Shown piece by piece: positions 40,052 through 47,688 of a stretch of 49,696 nucleotides of DNA; the stretch's first letter is position 1; each line of letters opens with the position of its first letter. Made by a program: the position numbers and the translations under genes. Under the pieces are notes generated by a model that searched no databases, was not told the DNA's origin, and was given only the letters and a program-made list of their open reading frames with translations. The stretch comes from a virus: positions 1-49,696 of the IMG/VR virus record IMGVR_UViG_3300046538_000294; one strand, 5' to 3'.

Positions 40052-40378
40052 ATGGAAAAGACAGCAGCCGCGAAGCACTCGGCGGACTACCGGGCGCGGC
40101 AGGCCGAGGCGAAAGAGAAGCTGGGCATCGAGAAGATGTCGGTGAATGTCCCGGTCGGCACCCGATCGGGAATGAAAACGGCGATGAAGGATCACCGGTA
40201 CAGCAATGTGCAAGAGCTTTGGCAGGATCTGGCGTTGTCGTTCCTGTCGATGCCAATTGAAGAACAAGCCCGCCGACTTAGAAAGCCTGACACGTCAGCT
40301 TTTTTAGTTACGCCAAGCATGGCGCGTCAGTTGGATGAAGCAGCAAAACGAGAGGCGGCAAGCGATGAAGAAGACTGA
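40052..40378 (+). CDS. Ribbon-helix-helix-like protein
   Basis: A 108-residue protein. The segment KMSVNVPVGTRSGMKTAMKD followed by NVQELWQDLALSFLSM has the strand-helix-helix order of ribbon-helix-helix DNA-binding proteins. Lys/Ala-rich N-terminus and acidic C-terminus. GAGG lies 6 nt before the ATG. It overlaps the LexA-like gene by 14 nt, so both are co-translated. Role inferred. Confidence 0.68.
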   Translation: MEKTAAAKHSADYRARQAEAKEKLGIEKMSVNVPVGTRSGMKTAMKDHRYSNVQELWQDLALSFLSMPIEEQARRLRKPDTSAFLVTPSMARQLDEAAKREAASDEED

Positions 40379-40601
40379 TCAGATCACCCCGGTGCAGGCT
40401 GAGACGCTGGCCTTCATTGCTGGCTACATCGCGAAGCACGGCTACTCGCCAACCGTCGCAGAGATGGCGGAAGCCGCGAGCGTTTGCCAGAACGCAATTG
40501 CCGAAAGGCTCGCCAGCATGGTGCGCAAGGGTGCGATCACCAAGACACCTGGTATCGCGAGAAGCATAAGACCTTCAGATCAACCTGATCTCGTCCGATA
40601 G
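40365..40601 (+). CDS. LexA-type winged-helix DNA-binding protein without peptidase
   Basis: A 78-residue protein that matches only the DNA-binding part of LexA: VQAETLAFIAGYIAKHGYSP, TVAEMAEAASVCQNAIAERL and a basic wing (MVRKGAITKTPGIARSIRP). There is no cleavage site or peptidase domain. It could compete with LexA or act on phage promoters. It ends in a convergent overlap of 27 nt with a minus-strand membrane protein gene. Confidence 0.8.
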   Translation: MKKTDQITPVQAETLAFIAGYIAKHGYSPTVAEMAEAASVCQNAIAERLASMVRKGAITKTPGIARSIRPSDQPDLVR

Positions 40602-41099
40602 ATCTGTATCTAGCTTATTACCAATTGCCGTGACTATCTCTACACGTCGCCTAAGCACCTCCCTAGCCTTATCTACTCGGGCGTGCGCTGCGTCAGTCTG
40701 TTTCTGGGAGACATCTAAAGTCTCTCCAGCGTAAGAATCCGAAAGCAGTCGGACGTAGTCCCGCGCACTTTCTAGGTCGGTGTGAAGTTGTTCAATTCCA
40801 AGACACATATCAAAAAAGCCGACAAGCCTTTTGTAGGTGTCTGGACTTACATACAAGCGAGCAGAACGGATTTTGTCGCTGTAGGGTAAAAGCTCAGCCT
40901 CAGAAGTAACTGGACCCCGCTTTACGATTAGTTTTCTAACGGAGGTTAGTGCGGCGTATAGCTCTTGTTGATAATGATGTGCACCGATACGGTTTGCTCG
41001 CTTCGCCTCGACGGCAGACCTCCACGAAAAAGCAGCCGCCACTAGGGAAACCACAAAGGCAAAAGAAGCGATAACGTTTGCCCATCCTGCTGCTTCCAT
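40575..41099 (-). CDS. Membrane-anchored helical protein, moron
   Basis: A 174-residue protein on the opposite strand from its surroundings. An N-terminal membrane segment (about residues 5-28, WANVIASFAFVVSLVAAAFS) is followed by a basic stretch and a long cytosolic helical domain. AGGAG lies 5 nt before the ATG at 41099. It is less GC-rich than the flanking early genes. The orientation and composition mark it as an accessory gene; a superinfection or defence role is possible. Confidence 0.72.
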   Translation of the reverse strand: MEAAGWANVIASFAFVVSLVAAAFSWRSAVEAKRANRIGAHHYQQELYAALTSVRKLIVKRGPVTSEAELLPYSDKIRSARLYVSPDTYKRLVGFFDMCLGIEQLHTDLESARDYVRLLSDSYAGETLDVSQKQTDAAHARVDKAREVLRRRVEIVTAIGNKLDTDLSDEIRLI

Positions 41100-41205
41100 C
41101 TGCACTCCTCAACCCGGCCCCATGCCGGTCAACACGTATAGCCCACCACCAACGTATTCGCCACCTTCATCCAGTCTGGCAGGCCGGCGCCTGCATGGAG
41201 AAAAT

Positions 41206-41907
41206 ATGAAATACCTCGCACGCATCAACCCCAAGTACTTCGCTGCAATCCACCAGTGCGCCGCCAAGGGTGATGTCCGCTATTACCTCAATGCAGTGCA
41301 GATCGAACGCCATCCCGCTGGCGGCGTGGTTATCGTCGCAACCAACGGACACTTCATGGGTGCAATGCACGACCCAGATGGTTGGATTCATCCTGAACAC
41401 AAAAGCGTGCTGCTGGGCACTGTCTCAAAGCGACTGGTATCAGCATGCAGCGCAAAGGTCGGACCAGATCGGCAGCCTCCAGAGCTGCTATGGGTCGCGG
41501 AAAAATTCTCTTTGGTGACCAGCTCCCCCTTAATCGATGAAGAACCAGAACTATTCGGCAAATTTTCACACCTCACCGAGAAGACCGAATTGGTCGATGG
41601 ACTTTTTCCCGATTGGCGCCGCGTGATTCCAAAGGCCCGCGAGCAACTGGAGAGTCAGTTTCCCTGCATCAACGGTGAATACCTTGAGGTGTTCAACAAG
41701 ATCGGGGTGATGTTGTCAGGCCAGAAAAGCTTTGGTGGCGGCGGCATTCACCTCGAAACCAGCGGCGAAAAGATCGTCGTTCGGTTCAACAACACTGAGC
41801 TCATGGAGCGATTCATGGGAATCGTCATGCCGATGAAGGGCAATGTGGTCGACGCGCTGTTGCCTTCATGGGCCGCCGCACCGGCCGAAGAGTCAGCCGC
41901 TGCCTAA
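41206..41907 (+). CDS. Sliding-clamp-like protein (DnaN-related)
   Basis: A 233-residue protein. KGDVRYYLNAVQIERHPAGG and VIVATNGHFMGAMHDP resemble the beta clamp pattern in which a strand pair is followed by TDGHRL. LVDGLFPDWRRVIPKA matches the clamp segment FPDYRRVLP. It is shorter than bacterial DnaN, about two clamp domains. It might replace or modulate the host clamp during phage replication. GGAG is 5 nt before the ATG. Confidence in the fold is moderate. Confidence 0.7.
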   Translation: MKYLARINPKYFAAIHQCAAKGDVRYYLNAVQIERHPAGGVVIVATNGHFMGAMHDPDGWIHPEHKSVLLGTVSKRLVSACSAKVGPDRQPPELLWVAEKFSLVTSSPLIDEEPELFGKFSHLTEKTELVDGLFPDWRRVIPKAREQLESQFPCINGEYLEVFNKIGVMLSGQKSFGGGGIHLETSGEKIVVRFNNTELMERFMGIVMPMKGNVVDALLPSWAAAPAEESAAA

Positions 41908-42123
41908 TCAACCCACCGCAGGCCACGGATACTCCAGCGCATCAACCGTGCTCTCAATCTGATCTACCGCATTAGAAAGATGCCTGCACTTATAGCTGTG
42001 GTACTTCACCAGCTCGTCAATCGCGGCTTCGGATAACTGCTCAACGTCTATCCCCTGTTCCCGCGCCGTGTTCAAAACGGCCTTCAGCGCTATCTCCAGC
42101 GCAATCACTCGCTCTTCGCTCAT
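41908..42123 (-). CDS. Small hypothetical acidic protein
   Basis: A 71-residue helical acidic protein starting MSEERVIALEIALKAVLNTA. A strong GGGAGG lies 8 nt before the ATG. It is on the minus strand within the plus-strand operon and ends one base after the convergent clamp-like gene. It looks like an independent accessory gene; the family is not recognised. Confidence 0.65.
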   Translation of the reverse strand: MSEERVIALEIALKAVLNTAREQGIDVEQLSEAAIDELVKYHSYKCRHLSNAVDQIESTVDALEYPWPAVG

Positions 42124-42204
42124 GACGGTTCCCTCCCTGTGGAGCTGTAAGCGTATACGGACTCGCGGACCGAAAGTCGTGACGTCTCAAAAAAATGGAA
42201 AATT

Positions 42205-43068
42205 ATGAATTCCTACCTGATCACCGGCCCGGCCCAGATCGGGCTCAGCGGTGGAAGAACCAGCGCCCATATGGCCTGGAAGATCCTAGAAGCTCACGAC
42301 TTCAAGCTTCCGCCTGACGTGCACTTCTTCTTTCAAAACACCGGTAAGGAACGAGAGGAAACACTGATGTTCGTGGACCAGATGGCGAAGCGCTGGGGCA
42401 TCAATGTTGTGTGGATGGAGTGGTGTCGCCAGTACGGTCAGCCCGCTGATGCTCCTTGGTATCGCTTGGTGGATTTCGCAACGGCAAGCCGTAACGGTGA
42501 GCCATTCACGATGATGCTTGAGTACTACGCCGAGTACCGGAAGCAGGAAAAGGGTTTACAGCCGGTCCTCCCGAACTTCTCCAACAACATGTGCACCGCT
42601 TACTTGAAGATAAAAATCGGCGAGAAGCACATGAGGTCGTTGGGGTACGACGAGTGGGATTGTGTGATCGGTATACGGAAGGATGAACCAGGCCGTTATC
42701 ACCGAATGATGGCCGCTAACGCCAAGGGCGGCACACGCTGGGATAACGTTTGCCCCTCCTACATCGCGGGAGTTACCAAAGCGGACGTGGCCGAGTTCTG
42801 GTCAGCTCAGGACTTTGATCTTGGCATGGATTCAGACCTGGGCAACTGCGACCTCTGCTGGAAAAAAGGCGAGGACAAGCTGTTCAAGGCAATACAGGCC
42901 GAGCCTGATCGAGTTCTATTTTGGTCGGGCGCCGAAGAGAAGTTCAACCAGGTCTTTCGCATGGACCGACCGAAGTATTCCCATCTAGCCTGGTATGCTG
43001 AGAACTACAAAGGGCAGATGGACGCGTTCGGCTATTCAGAAGATATCGACTGCTTTTGCGGCGACTGA
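42205..43068 (+). CDS. PP-loop enzyme, PAPS reductase-like family
   Basis: A 287-residue protein. The PP-loop motif (IGLSGGRTSAHMAWKILEAH) near residue 14 binds adenylated substrates in PAPS reductase and related enzymes. VHFFFQNTGKEREETLMFVD follows in the usual order. Cysteines in NNMCTAYLKIKIGEK, GNCDLCWKKGEDKL and the C-terminal DIDCFCGD suggest a metal or Fe-S site. Phage members of this group are thought to act in nucleic acid or sulfur chemistry, but no substrate is known here. It overlaps a convergent gene by 37 nt. Confidence 0.85.
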   Translation: MNSYLITGPAQIGLSGGRTSAHMAWKILEAHDFKLPPDVHFFFQNTGKEREETLMFVDQMAKRWGINVVWMEWCRQYGQPADAPWYRLVDFATASRNGEPFTMMLEYYAEYRKQEKGLQPVLPNFSNNMCTAYLKIKIGEKHMRSLGYDEWDCVIGIRKDEPGRYHRMMAANAKGGTRWDNVCPSYIAGVTKADVAEFWSAQDFDLGMDSDLGNCDLCWKKGEDKLFKAIQAEPDRVLFWSGAEEKFNQVFRMDRPKYSHLAWYAENYKGQMDAFGYSEDIDCFCGD

Positions 43069-43712
43069 ACGGAGGCATTTGGCTCTTCATAACTTGCGGA
43101 CGGACCAGCCCACGTCCAGTAAAGAGCGATAGCCAAAACCACGGCGACCATGGGATACGTAATATAATTCAGAATATAGAGCGCCCACACCTTGGCTGAC
43201 ATTATGAATCTAGCCCAGCCTTTTATGTCGTAGTCCTCCGGCATCTCGAGCTTGGCCCGAAGGTAATCACCGCGAAAGTCGTTGTTCGAATGGGTTTCAT
43301 ACAGCTTTAGAACATCGTGATAGTCCTTCCAGCAATCGTCATACTTCTCTTGGTCAAAGCTTCCTTCGCTCTTAAATGGGTGAGCCTTCTGCTTCAGCTC
43401 ACCTAGCTTGGAGGCACAGGAATACATCTTCTCTGACCTGTTGGAGAAATCGTTCTTTTCAATAAGTAGCGAGTAAACAAGCACGGCGATTGAAGCGAAA
43501 ACCTGGAGAAGGACGACCTCTTTCCTTTTGATGTTTACGCCAAGATCGTAAGCCTGCATCAGTGAAACCAGTATCAAGACGAGCGATAGAACCACGACCG
43601 TATACGTCGAAAGCTTTGCATGGAGGCGTAGACGCCTCGACGCGTGAAACCTTGTTTTCGACGTGGCATCCATCTTCTTGTAAAGATTTTTAAAACTAGC
43701 AGAACCCGACAT
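43032..43712 (-). CDS. SLATT-type membrane effector protein
   Basis: A 226-residue protein. N-terminal RFHASRRLRLHAKLSTYTVV leads into two membrane helices (about residues 36-54 and 66-85). A cytosolic helical part has ENKDF-like and KLGELKQKAHPF segments, and a hydrophobic C-terminal segment follows (about 180-203). This is the layout of SLATT proteins, predicted pore-forming effectors in bacterial conflict systems. It lies downstream of the EVE-HNH gene on the same strand. AAAGGAGG precedes the ATG, partly held in a hairpin. Confidence 0.75.
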   Translation of the reverse strand: MSGSASFKNLYKKMDATSKTRFHASRRLRLHAKLSTYTVVVLSLVLILVSLMQAYDLGVNIKRKEVVLLQVFASIAVLVYSLLIEKNDFSNRSEKMYSCASKLGELKQKAHPFKSEGSFDQEKYDDCWKDYHDVLKLYETHSNNDFRGDYLRAKLEMPEDYDIKGWARFIMSAKVWALYILNYITYPMVAVVLAIALYWTWAGPSASYEEPNASVQSPQKQSISSE

Positions 43713-43715
43713 TGA

Positions 43716-43738
43716 GCGCCCTCCTTTAGCAAGGGCGC
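43716..43738 (-). promoter_or_regulatory. Hairpin over the ribosome site of the SLATT gene
   Basis: On the minus strand GCGCCC (43738-43733) pairs with GGGCGC (43721-43716) across an 11-nt loop. The AAGGAGG Shine-Dalgarno starts in the loop and ends in the stem, so the hairpin should reduce translation unless opened. Confidence 0.6.
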
Positions 43739-43819
43739 ATCTTATCCTCGAGGCTTCTTCATTCCCATAGCAATCGATTGGGTTTCACGGTATTTCTAAC
43801 CGAACCGCCCCGCGCCGCG

Positions 43820-44989
43820 TCACTTGTCAAAAACCGATGCCCGATGATATTTCAGATAATTTGCTTGCTTCGCTGTGAATTGCCCTACTTCACTAACGCC
43901 TGTCAGTCCCCATGCCTCCAGCAGCGGTTTTGCACGTACGGAGACCACAACCTTCCCATTATCTTCGAATGTGATTAAGCCTCGATCGAACAGGCGATCG
44001 ACGTGCGGCGCCAACATGAGGCCATTTGCACCATCCAGCCGCTCCTCGTTGGTACAATAACGCCACGGCTTTATATGGCTGGCCACCAAAAAGCCCGGCT
44101 CCTTGATTTTGGTAATTCGACAAGCCTCTTCCTGGCTCAATACTCGAGTTCGGAAAAGCCCCTGACCGACACGGGACCTGACTAGCTGCTCTCTCACCGT
44201 TTCACCGACCTCACTCGATTGCTGGATCTGCGCTTGGGCAAGATCACCAAGTGCTCGCTCTCGTATAGACCCTAGGTACTCTTCAACGGCCTCCCCAGAC
44301 GGGATCAGGCGCTGTATCAATCGGCCCAACTCCTCCGAGATCGATGCCAAATAACAACCCTGATTGCCGTTCCCGTTTGACTGCAGAGGTGAGTTCTTTG
44401 ATGGCAGTAACGGCGCAATCTGATCTATGAAATGTTTTGGCGACAGCGGATTACGCAGAAACGTCCACTCAATAGGCACCAGCCAGCCTGTGCTGGACCA
44501 ATTTTCCCCACTTGCTCCGAAAGCTTTCGGTTTTTCGTGCTCTTGGTGATCGGCTACCACCACCCCTAGAGCCCGGATCTCCGCAAAAGCATAGGAGATA
44601 ACGATGTCGCCAGGTCGCGTTCTGGCCAAATTCGCATATGTTTGATTCGCCGCCCCCCCTTGACTTACTTTCGGAGACCAAATGTAGCCGCCGTCAGTTT
44701 CAGCTTTATATGTTTGCTTATGGTTTACCCACCAGTACCTGCCGCCGATCTCAGGCTGGTTGCCCTCTCCGCGCTTGAAATATCTTATCCCTTCGGCCGT
44801 AGCTGCAGCTTTAGCTGAATCCGTATGAAGCTTAAGCGGTTCAACCCCAACAGCCATCGCATATAGATATTTCAGAGGGTAAGTTTGGCCGTCATGCGTG
44901 GCAATAAACCAGTTGGGGGTCACGAATCGATAGGGACGCTCACCGCGGTCGTATCGCTTCATTGCATCTACAAACTTGCCAAGTTCCAA
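43820..44989 (-). CDS. Modification-dependent restriction-like endonuclease: EVE-like plus HNH
   Basis: A 389-residue multidomain protein. The N-terminal part (FVTPNWFIATHDGQTYPLKY) resembles the head domain of some McrA-type enzymes. Residues about 85-190 look EVE/PUA-like (GGRYWWVNHKQTYKAETDGG, RPGDIVISYAFAEIRALGVV), a fold that reads modified bases. The C-terminus is an HNH nuclease (VASHIKPWRYCTNEERLDGA, NGLMLAPHVDRLFDRG). Start: TTG at 44989 with AGGGAG 6 nt upstream; the frame also opens to 45079 without a ribosome site. Probable type IV-like defence against modified phage DNA. Confidence 0.82.
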   Translation of the reverse strand: MELGKFVDAMKRYDRGERPYRFVTPNWFIATHDGQTYPLKYLYAMAVGVEPLKLHTDSAKAAATAEGIRYFKRGEGNQPEIGGRYWWVNHKQTYKAETDGGYIWSPKVSQGGAANQTYANLARTRPGDIVISYAFAEIRALGVVVADHQEHEKPKAFGASGENWSSTGWLVPIEWTFLRNPLSPKHFIDQIAPLLPSKNSPLQSNGNGNQGCYLASISEELGRLIQRLIPSGEAVEEYLGSIRERALGDLAQAQIQQSSEVGETVREQLVRSRVGQGLFRTRVLSQEEACRITKIKEPGFLVASHIKPWRYCTNEERLDGANGLMLAPHVDRLFDRGLITFEDNGKVVVSVRAKPLLEAWGLTGVSEVGQFTAKQANYLKYHRASVFDK

Positions 44990-45215
44990 GGCTGACTCCC
45001 TATCCGATTTGAGGTGCAGATAAAGGTATAGGAAGCTGGCCCCACTTGAATACGGATACCGTGAATATACACAGCACATAGCTGGACTTTCTCACTGTAT
45101 CTGCCTGCTTTGCACGCAGATTCTCTTCGCTTTATCTCCCATGATCAAAGACGTCGCGGCGTACGCAGTTACGTAGAGCTGCCTGGACAAATCAACCTTT
45201 CCAATTTATCTCATA

Positions 45216-45234
45216 TGCTGCGTATGCAGCGAGG
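45216..45234 (+). repeat. Repeated leader motif, copy 1
   Basis: TGCTGCGTATGCAGCGAGG, a short hairpin (GCTGC-GTAT-GCAGC) leading into a GAGG ribosome site. A near copy with one change in the stem lies at 45751-45769, before the ASCH-like gene. Confidence 0.6.
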
Positions 45235-45247
45235 CAGAGCGTTGCCC

Positions 45248-45355
45248 ATGATTATCGACGACTTGATCACCTTCTTCTCCTGGTGGTTCACCCTGTCATT
45301 CATCCTCGCCATCCCGGTCGGCCGCTTCTGCGCCACCAACGTTTACGATGAATAA
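45248..45355 (+). CDS. Small membrane protein
   Basis: A 35-residue peptide starting MIIDDLITFFSWWFTLSFIL, one hydrophobic helix followed by VGRFCATNVYDE. The start could also be TTG at 45242, which better fits the GAGG site 7 nt upstream. The preceding leader motif is repeated before the gene at 45777. Role unknown. Confidence 0.55.
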   Translation: MIIDDLITFFSWWFTLSFILAIPVGRFCATNVYDE

Positions 45356-45398
45356 GTCACCCCGCTGTAATCAGCTAAACCAGCACTATCCGAACCGC

Positions 45399-45614
45399 TC
45401 AGTGAGATACCTGGTCCATCAGGACCGCCGCATCAGGATGTTCAAGGTGCAGATGAAGCGCTGCGTAGGATTCATGGTGCAAACGTACCATGTCGTGCCA
45501 CTCAATCGAGCCCATACCCGAGATCGCGACCAGCTTCATCATCTCTATCGTGGAGGCGTCGAGCGCCAGCAATAGTTGATGCGACGTAAAACGAAAATCT
45601 TCAGCGCTTTGCAT
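45399..45614 (-). CDS. Small hypothetical protein on the opposite strand
   Basis: A 71-residue protein starting MQSAEDFRFTSHQLLLALDA with AAAGG 7 nt before the ATG. It is His-rich towards the C-terminus (WHDMVRLHHESYAALHLHLE). Opposite to the early operon like other accessory genes here. A plus-strand frame overlaps but is Arg/His-rich and lacks a ribosome site. Family not recognised. Confidence 0.5.
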   Translation of the reverse strand: MQSAEDFRFTSHQLLLALDASTIEMMKLVAISGMGSIEWHDMVRLHHESYAALHLHLEHPDAAVLMDQVSH

Positions 45615-45750
45615 GATGACGCCTTTCTGTAAGGCAATCGGTGATCGACCACATATACAACCGACTGCATTGTGTAACGCTTAATTCAACCCAGTCAGAT
45701 AGATGGCAAATAGCTGCCGTCTTACTCGAACAATTCCTATCCCTATTGCC

Positions 45751-45769
45751 TGCTGCGTATGCGGCGAGG
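45751..45769 (+). repeat. Repeated leader motif, copy 2
   Basis: TGCTGCGTATGCGGCGAGG, differing from copy 1 by one base that turns a T-A stem pair into T-G. It is directly followed by the ribosome site and TTG start of the ASCH-like gene. Confidence 0.6.
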
Positions 45770-45776
45770 AGCGACT

Positions 45777-46556
45777 TTGTCCGCAGTTAAAGAGCACCCG
45801 ATTCTGTTCTCGGCGCCAATGGTGCGCGCCCTGATGAATGGCAGTAAAACTGTCACCAGACGCCAAGTGAAGGTGCAGCCATTCGACTTGAGCTGGTCTC
45901 GGCGCGATCACCGTTTCGAGTACACCGCCGGCAGGGCAGCGAATGGCGACGAGATAGACGGACTGTACGCCTACAGCACGCGCAGTGGCGGAGAATGGTC
46001 AGCAAAGTGCCCATACGGACAGCCCGGCGACCGGCTTTGGGTGCGGGAGACGTGGGGCGTCATCAGCCACGACTTCGACGAGCATGCAAACATGATCGAC
46101 TGGACGCCTGACCGCCCTGCCACTCCAATCCGGGAAATGCCCTTCGGGCGGGGCTATTACTCTGGGCACGTGATTTACCGCGCCGATGGCGAAGCAACAT
46201 GGGCCGGTGACGATGACGGCGGCGGGGATGACCGCTCTTGTTGGAAGCCAAGCATTCATATGCCTCGCATCGCCAGCCGCATCCTTTTGGAGATCACCGA
46301 CGTCCGCATCGAACGGTTGCAGGCGGGAGAAGGTGAGACGGCATCTGAAAGTCGCTACGTCGCGGAAGGCATCAACCGTATTCACCATGGCAACGGTGAG
46401 TACTACTTCCACTCTTTTAAATACGAAGCCGGCCCGGGCAACTGGATCGATCCTTTCGACGCATGGCGAGAACTTTGGGTTTCCATTAACGGCGCCGAGG
46501 CTTGGAACACCAACCCATGGGTATGGGTTGTCGAGTTCAAGCGGGTGACGCCGTGA
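45777..46556 (+). CDS. ASCH/PUA-like phage protein
   Basis: A 259-residue protein starting MSAVKEHPILFSAPMVRALM with NGSKTVTRRQ following. This opening (PILFSAPMVRAL..G.KT.TRR) is typical of phage proteins with an ASCH-like fold, sometimes named morphogenetic proteins, though their role is unclear. Strands such as PGDRLWVRETWG and the final NPWVWVVEFKRV fit a PUA-type barrel that may bind RNA or modified bases. The TTG start has GAGGAG 5 nt upstream. It is coupled by GTGA to the next gene. Confidence 0.78.
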   Translation: MSAVKEHPILFSAPMVRALMNGSKTVTRRQVKVQPFDLSWSRRDHRFEYTAGRAANGDEIDGLYAYSTRSGGEWSAKCPYGQPGDRLWVRETWGVISHDFDEHANMIDWTPDRPATPIREMPFGRGYYSGHVIYRADGEATWAGDDDGGGDDRSCWKPSIHMPRIASRILLEITDVRIERLQAGEGETASESRYVAEGINRIHHGNGEYYFHSFKYEAGPGNWIDPFDAWRELWVSINGAEAWNTNPWVWVVEFKRVTP

Positions 46557-46663
46557 GCCGTTTCATCGCGGTCTTCCACGAATGGCACGTTGAGAGCCGG
46601 GGCTTTGAAATCATCGAGCTGCGGCACTCGACCGGCTTCAAGCAGAAATGGAGGCTGCTCTAA
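46553..46663 (+). CDS. 36-residue coupled small protein
   Basis: The GTG start overlaps the stop of the ASCH-like gene (GTGA). The product MSRFIAVFHEWHVESRGFEI ends LRHSTGFKQKWRLL. It is basic and compact. Overlap at both ends supports translation. Family not recognised. Confidence 0.5.
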   Translation: MSRFIAVFHEWHVESRGFEIIELRHSTGFKQKWRLL

Positions 46664-46782
46664 TCCATCGTGGCCGGCGCGGGTTCTTCAGCAACGATTT
46701 CACCCTCGTTGAGATCGATGACCGCGAACACCTCCCCCGCCGACTCACCTGGCGCGAACGCCTGCCCGGCAAGATTAGGTAA
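46648..46782 (+). CDS. 44-residue small protein
   Basis: ATG at 46648 overlaps the end of the preceding small gene. The product reads MEAALIHRGRRGFFSNDFTL with a C-terminal RRLTWRERLPGKIR. It is Arg-rich. No clear ribosome site; re-initiation after the upstream gene is possible. Evidence is mainly position and protein-like sequence. Confidence 0.42.
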   Translation: MEAALIHRGRRGFFSNDFTLVEIDDREHLPRRLTWRERLPGKIR

Positions 46783-46872
46783 GCTGTCCCTATCAGTTCA
46801 ACTTTACCGGGACCCGGCTGGCGAGAGTTTTTATGCCCGATATTTAGCGTAATACGATGGGCTAAAAATTAG

Positions 46873-47688
46873 TTAGAAGTCTGAAAAAAGACGAACATTT
46901 TTAATGTTCTCAGCACCATTCATGGTTCTCAACATGTCAGCATCATACAAATTGAGAACCTTACAATTAACGGTTTTCGGAACAGCGCCCTCTAAATATA
47001 TCAACTGATTTCTGCGTACAAAATCCTGCATAGATTCAACTGACCTCTGAGGATCTGTAACAAACCAAGAAGCCCTTTTTAAATTGAACACTCTGCACAT
47101 TTTTTCTCCATATTCGGCAATTTGGCTAAGTAGAGCCTCAGGAATGGCAAATACATGCCCCTGCCCTTTTGTTTCAGGCGTTAGGGTGCTGAGTAAATAA
47201 GCATAGATAGGAATTACCTTTTTCATGTTCCAGACCGCCTCCGTTACAGCGGGCATCAGATCTTTTCCTAAACCAGCATTACAAAGATGTATGGACTCCT
47301 CAAACCTTAGGATTTGGTTCTGAAATTTATCAAGGAAAATTTTGCGCATTTGTAAACTCTGATGTTCCGGAAGCACTCCTTCCGTAGCAAAACAGTAGTG
47401 TCCGGCATGGATACACCACGCTGCAGCATCTGCACCATTCTGCGCGACTAGCTGCCTTGCCGGCAGCCACTTGCGGTCGTCTAAGAAGCTGATTAATAAA
47501 CCTACGCCCAAAACTACGACAACGAAGTCAATCAACGACGTAAGAAGGTTCCACTTCATTTCCGCCCAGAAAACGATGAAATTGCCGGCAAGCTCCTGCC
47601 CATGGTTCACCTTCAGGTAAAACAAAAAATACGCAACAGCTAGTAGCGCGACAGCGGCAAGCAACGTCGCGCGCTCCGAATTACTCAT
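46873..47688 (-). CDS. Two-helix membrane protein with large cytosolic domain, moron
   Basis: A 271-residue protein. Two membrane segments (about residues 8-25 and 48-66) are followed by a long helical cytosolic domain without known catalytic motif (DDRKWLPARQLVAQNGADAA onwards). Strong GGAGG 5 nt before the ATG. It is clearly AT-richer than neighbours and lies on the opposite strand, so it is an acquired accessory gene. The layout resembles membrane effectors in abortive infection systems; function unknown. Confidence 0.75.
   Translation of the reverse strand: MSNSERATLLAAVALLAVAYFLFYLKVNHGQELAGNFIVFWAEMKWNLLTSLIDFVVVVLGVGLLISFLDDRKWLPARQLVAQNGADAAAWCIHAGHYCFATEGVLPEHQSLQMRKIFLDKFQNQILRFEESIHLCNAGLGKDLMPAVTEAVWNMKKVIPIYAYLLSTLTPETKGQGHVFAIPEALLSQIAEYGEKMCRVFNLKRASWFVTDPQRSVESMQDFVRRNQLIYLEGAVPKTVNCKVLNLYDADMLRTMNGAENIKNVRLFSDF

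Noticed and set aside
39967-40260. Frame starting by TGATG overlap behind the helix-turn-helix gene
   Set aside because: It overlaps almost fully with the ribbon-helix-helix gene, which has its own ribosome site and a normal composition; this frame is Arg/Gly-rich.
45348-45575. Plus-strand frame of 75 codons after the small membrane peptide
   Set aside because: Arg/His/Gln-rich and no ribosome site; the minus-strand gene in the same place has both.
46670-46852. Open frame of 60 codons on the plus strand
   Set aside because: GTG start without ribosome site, Ser/Ala-rich, and overlaps a more convincing small frame.
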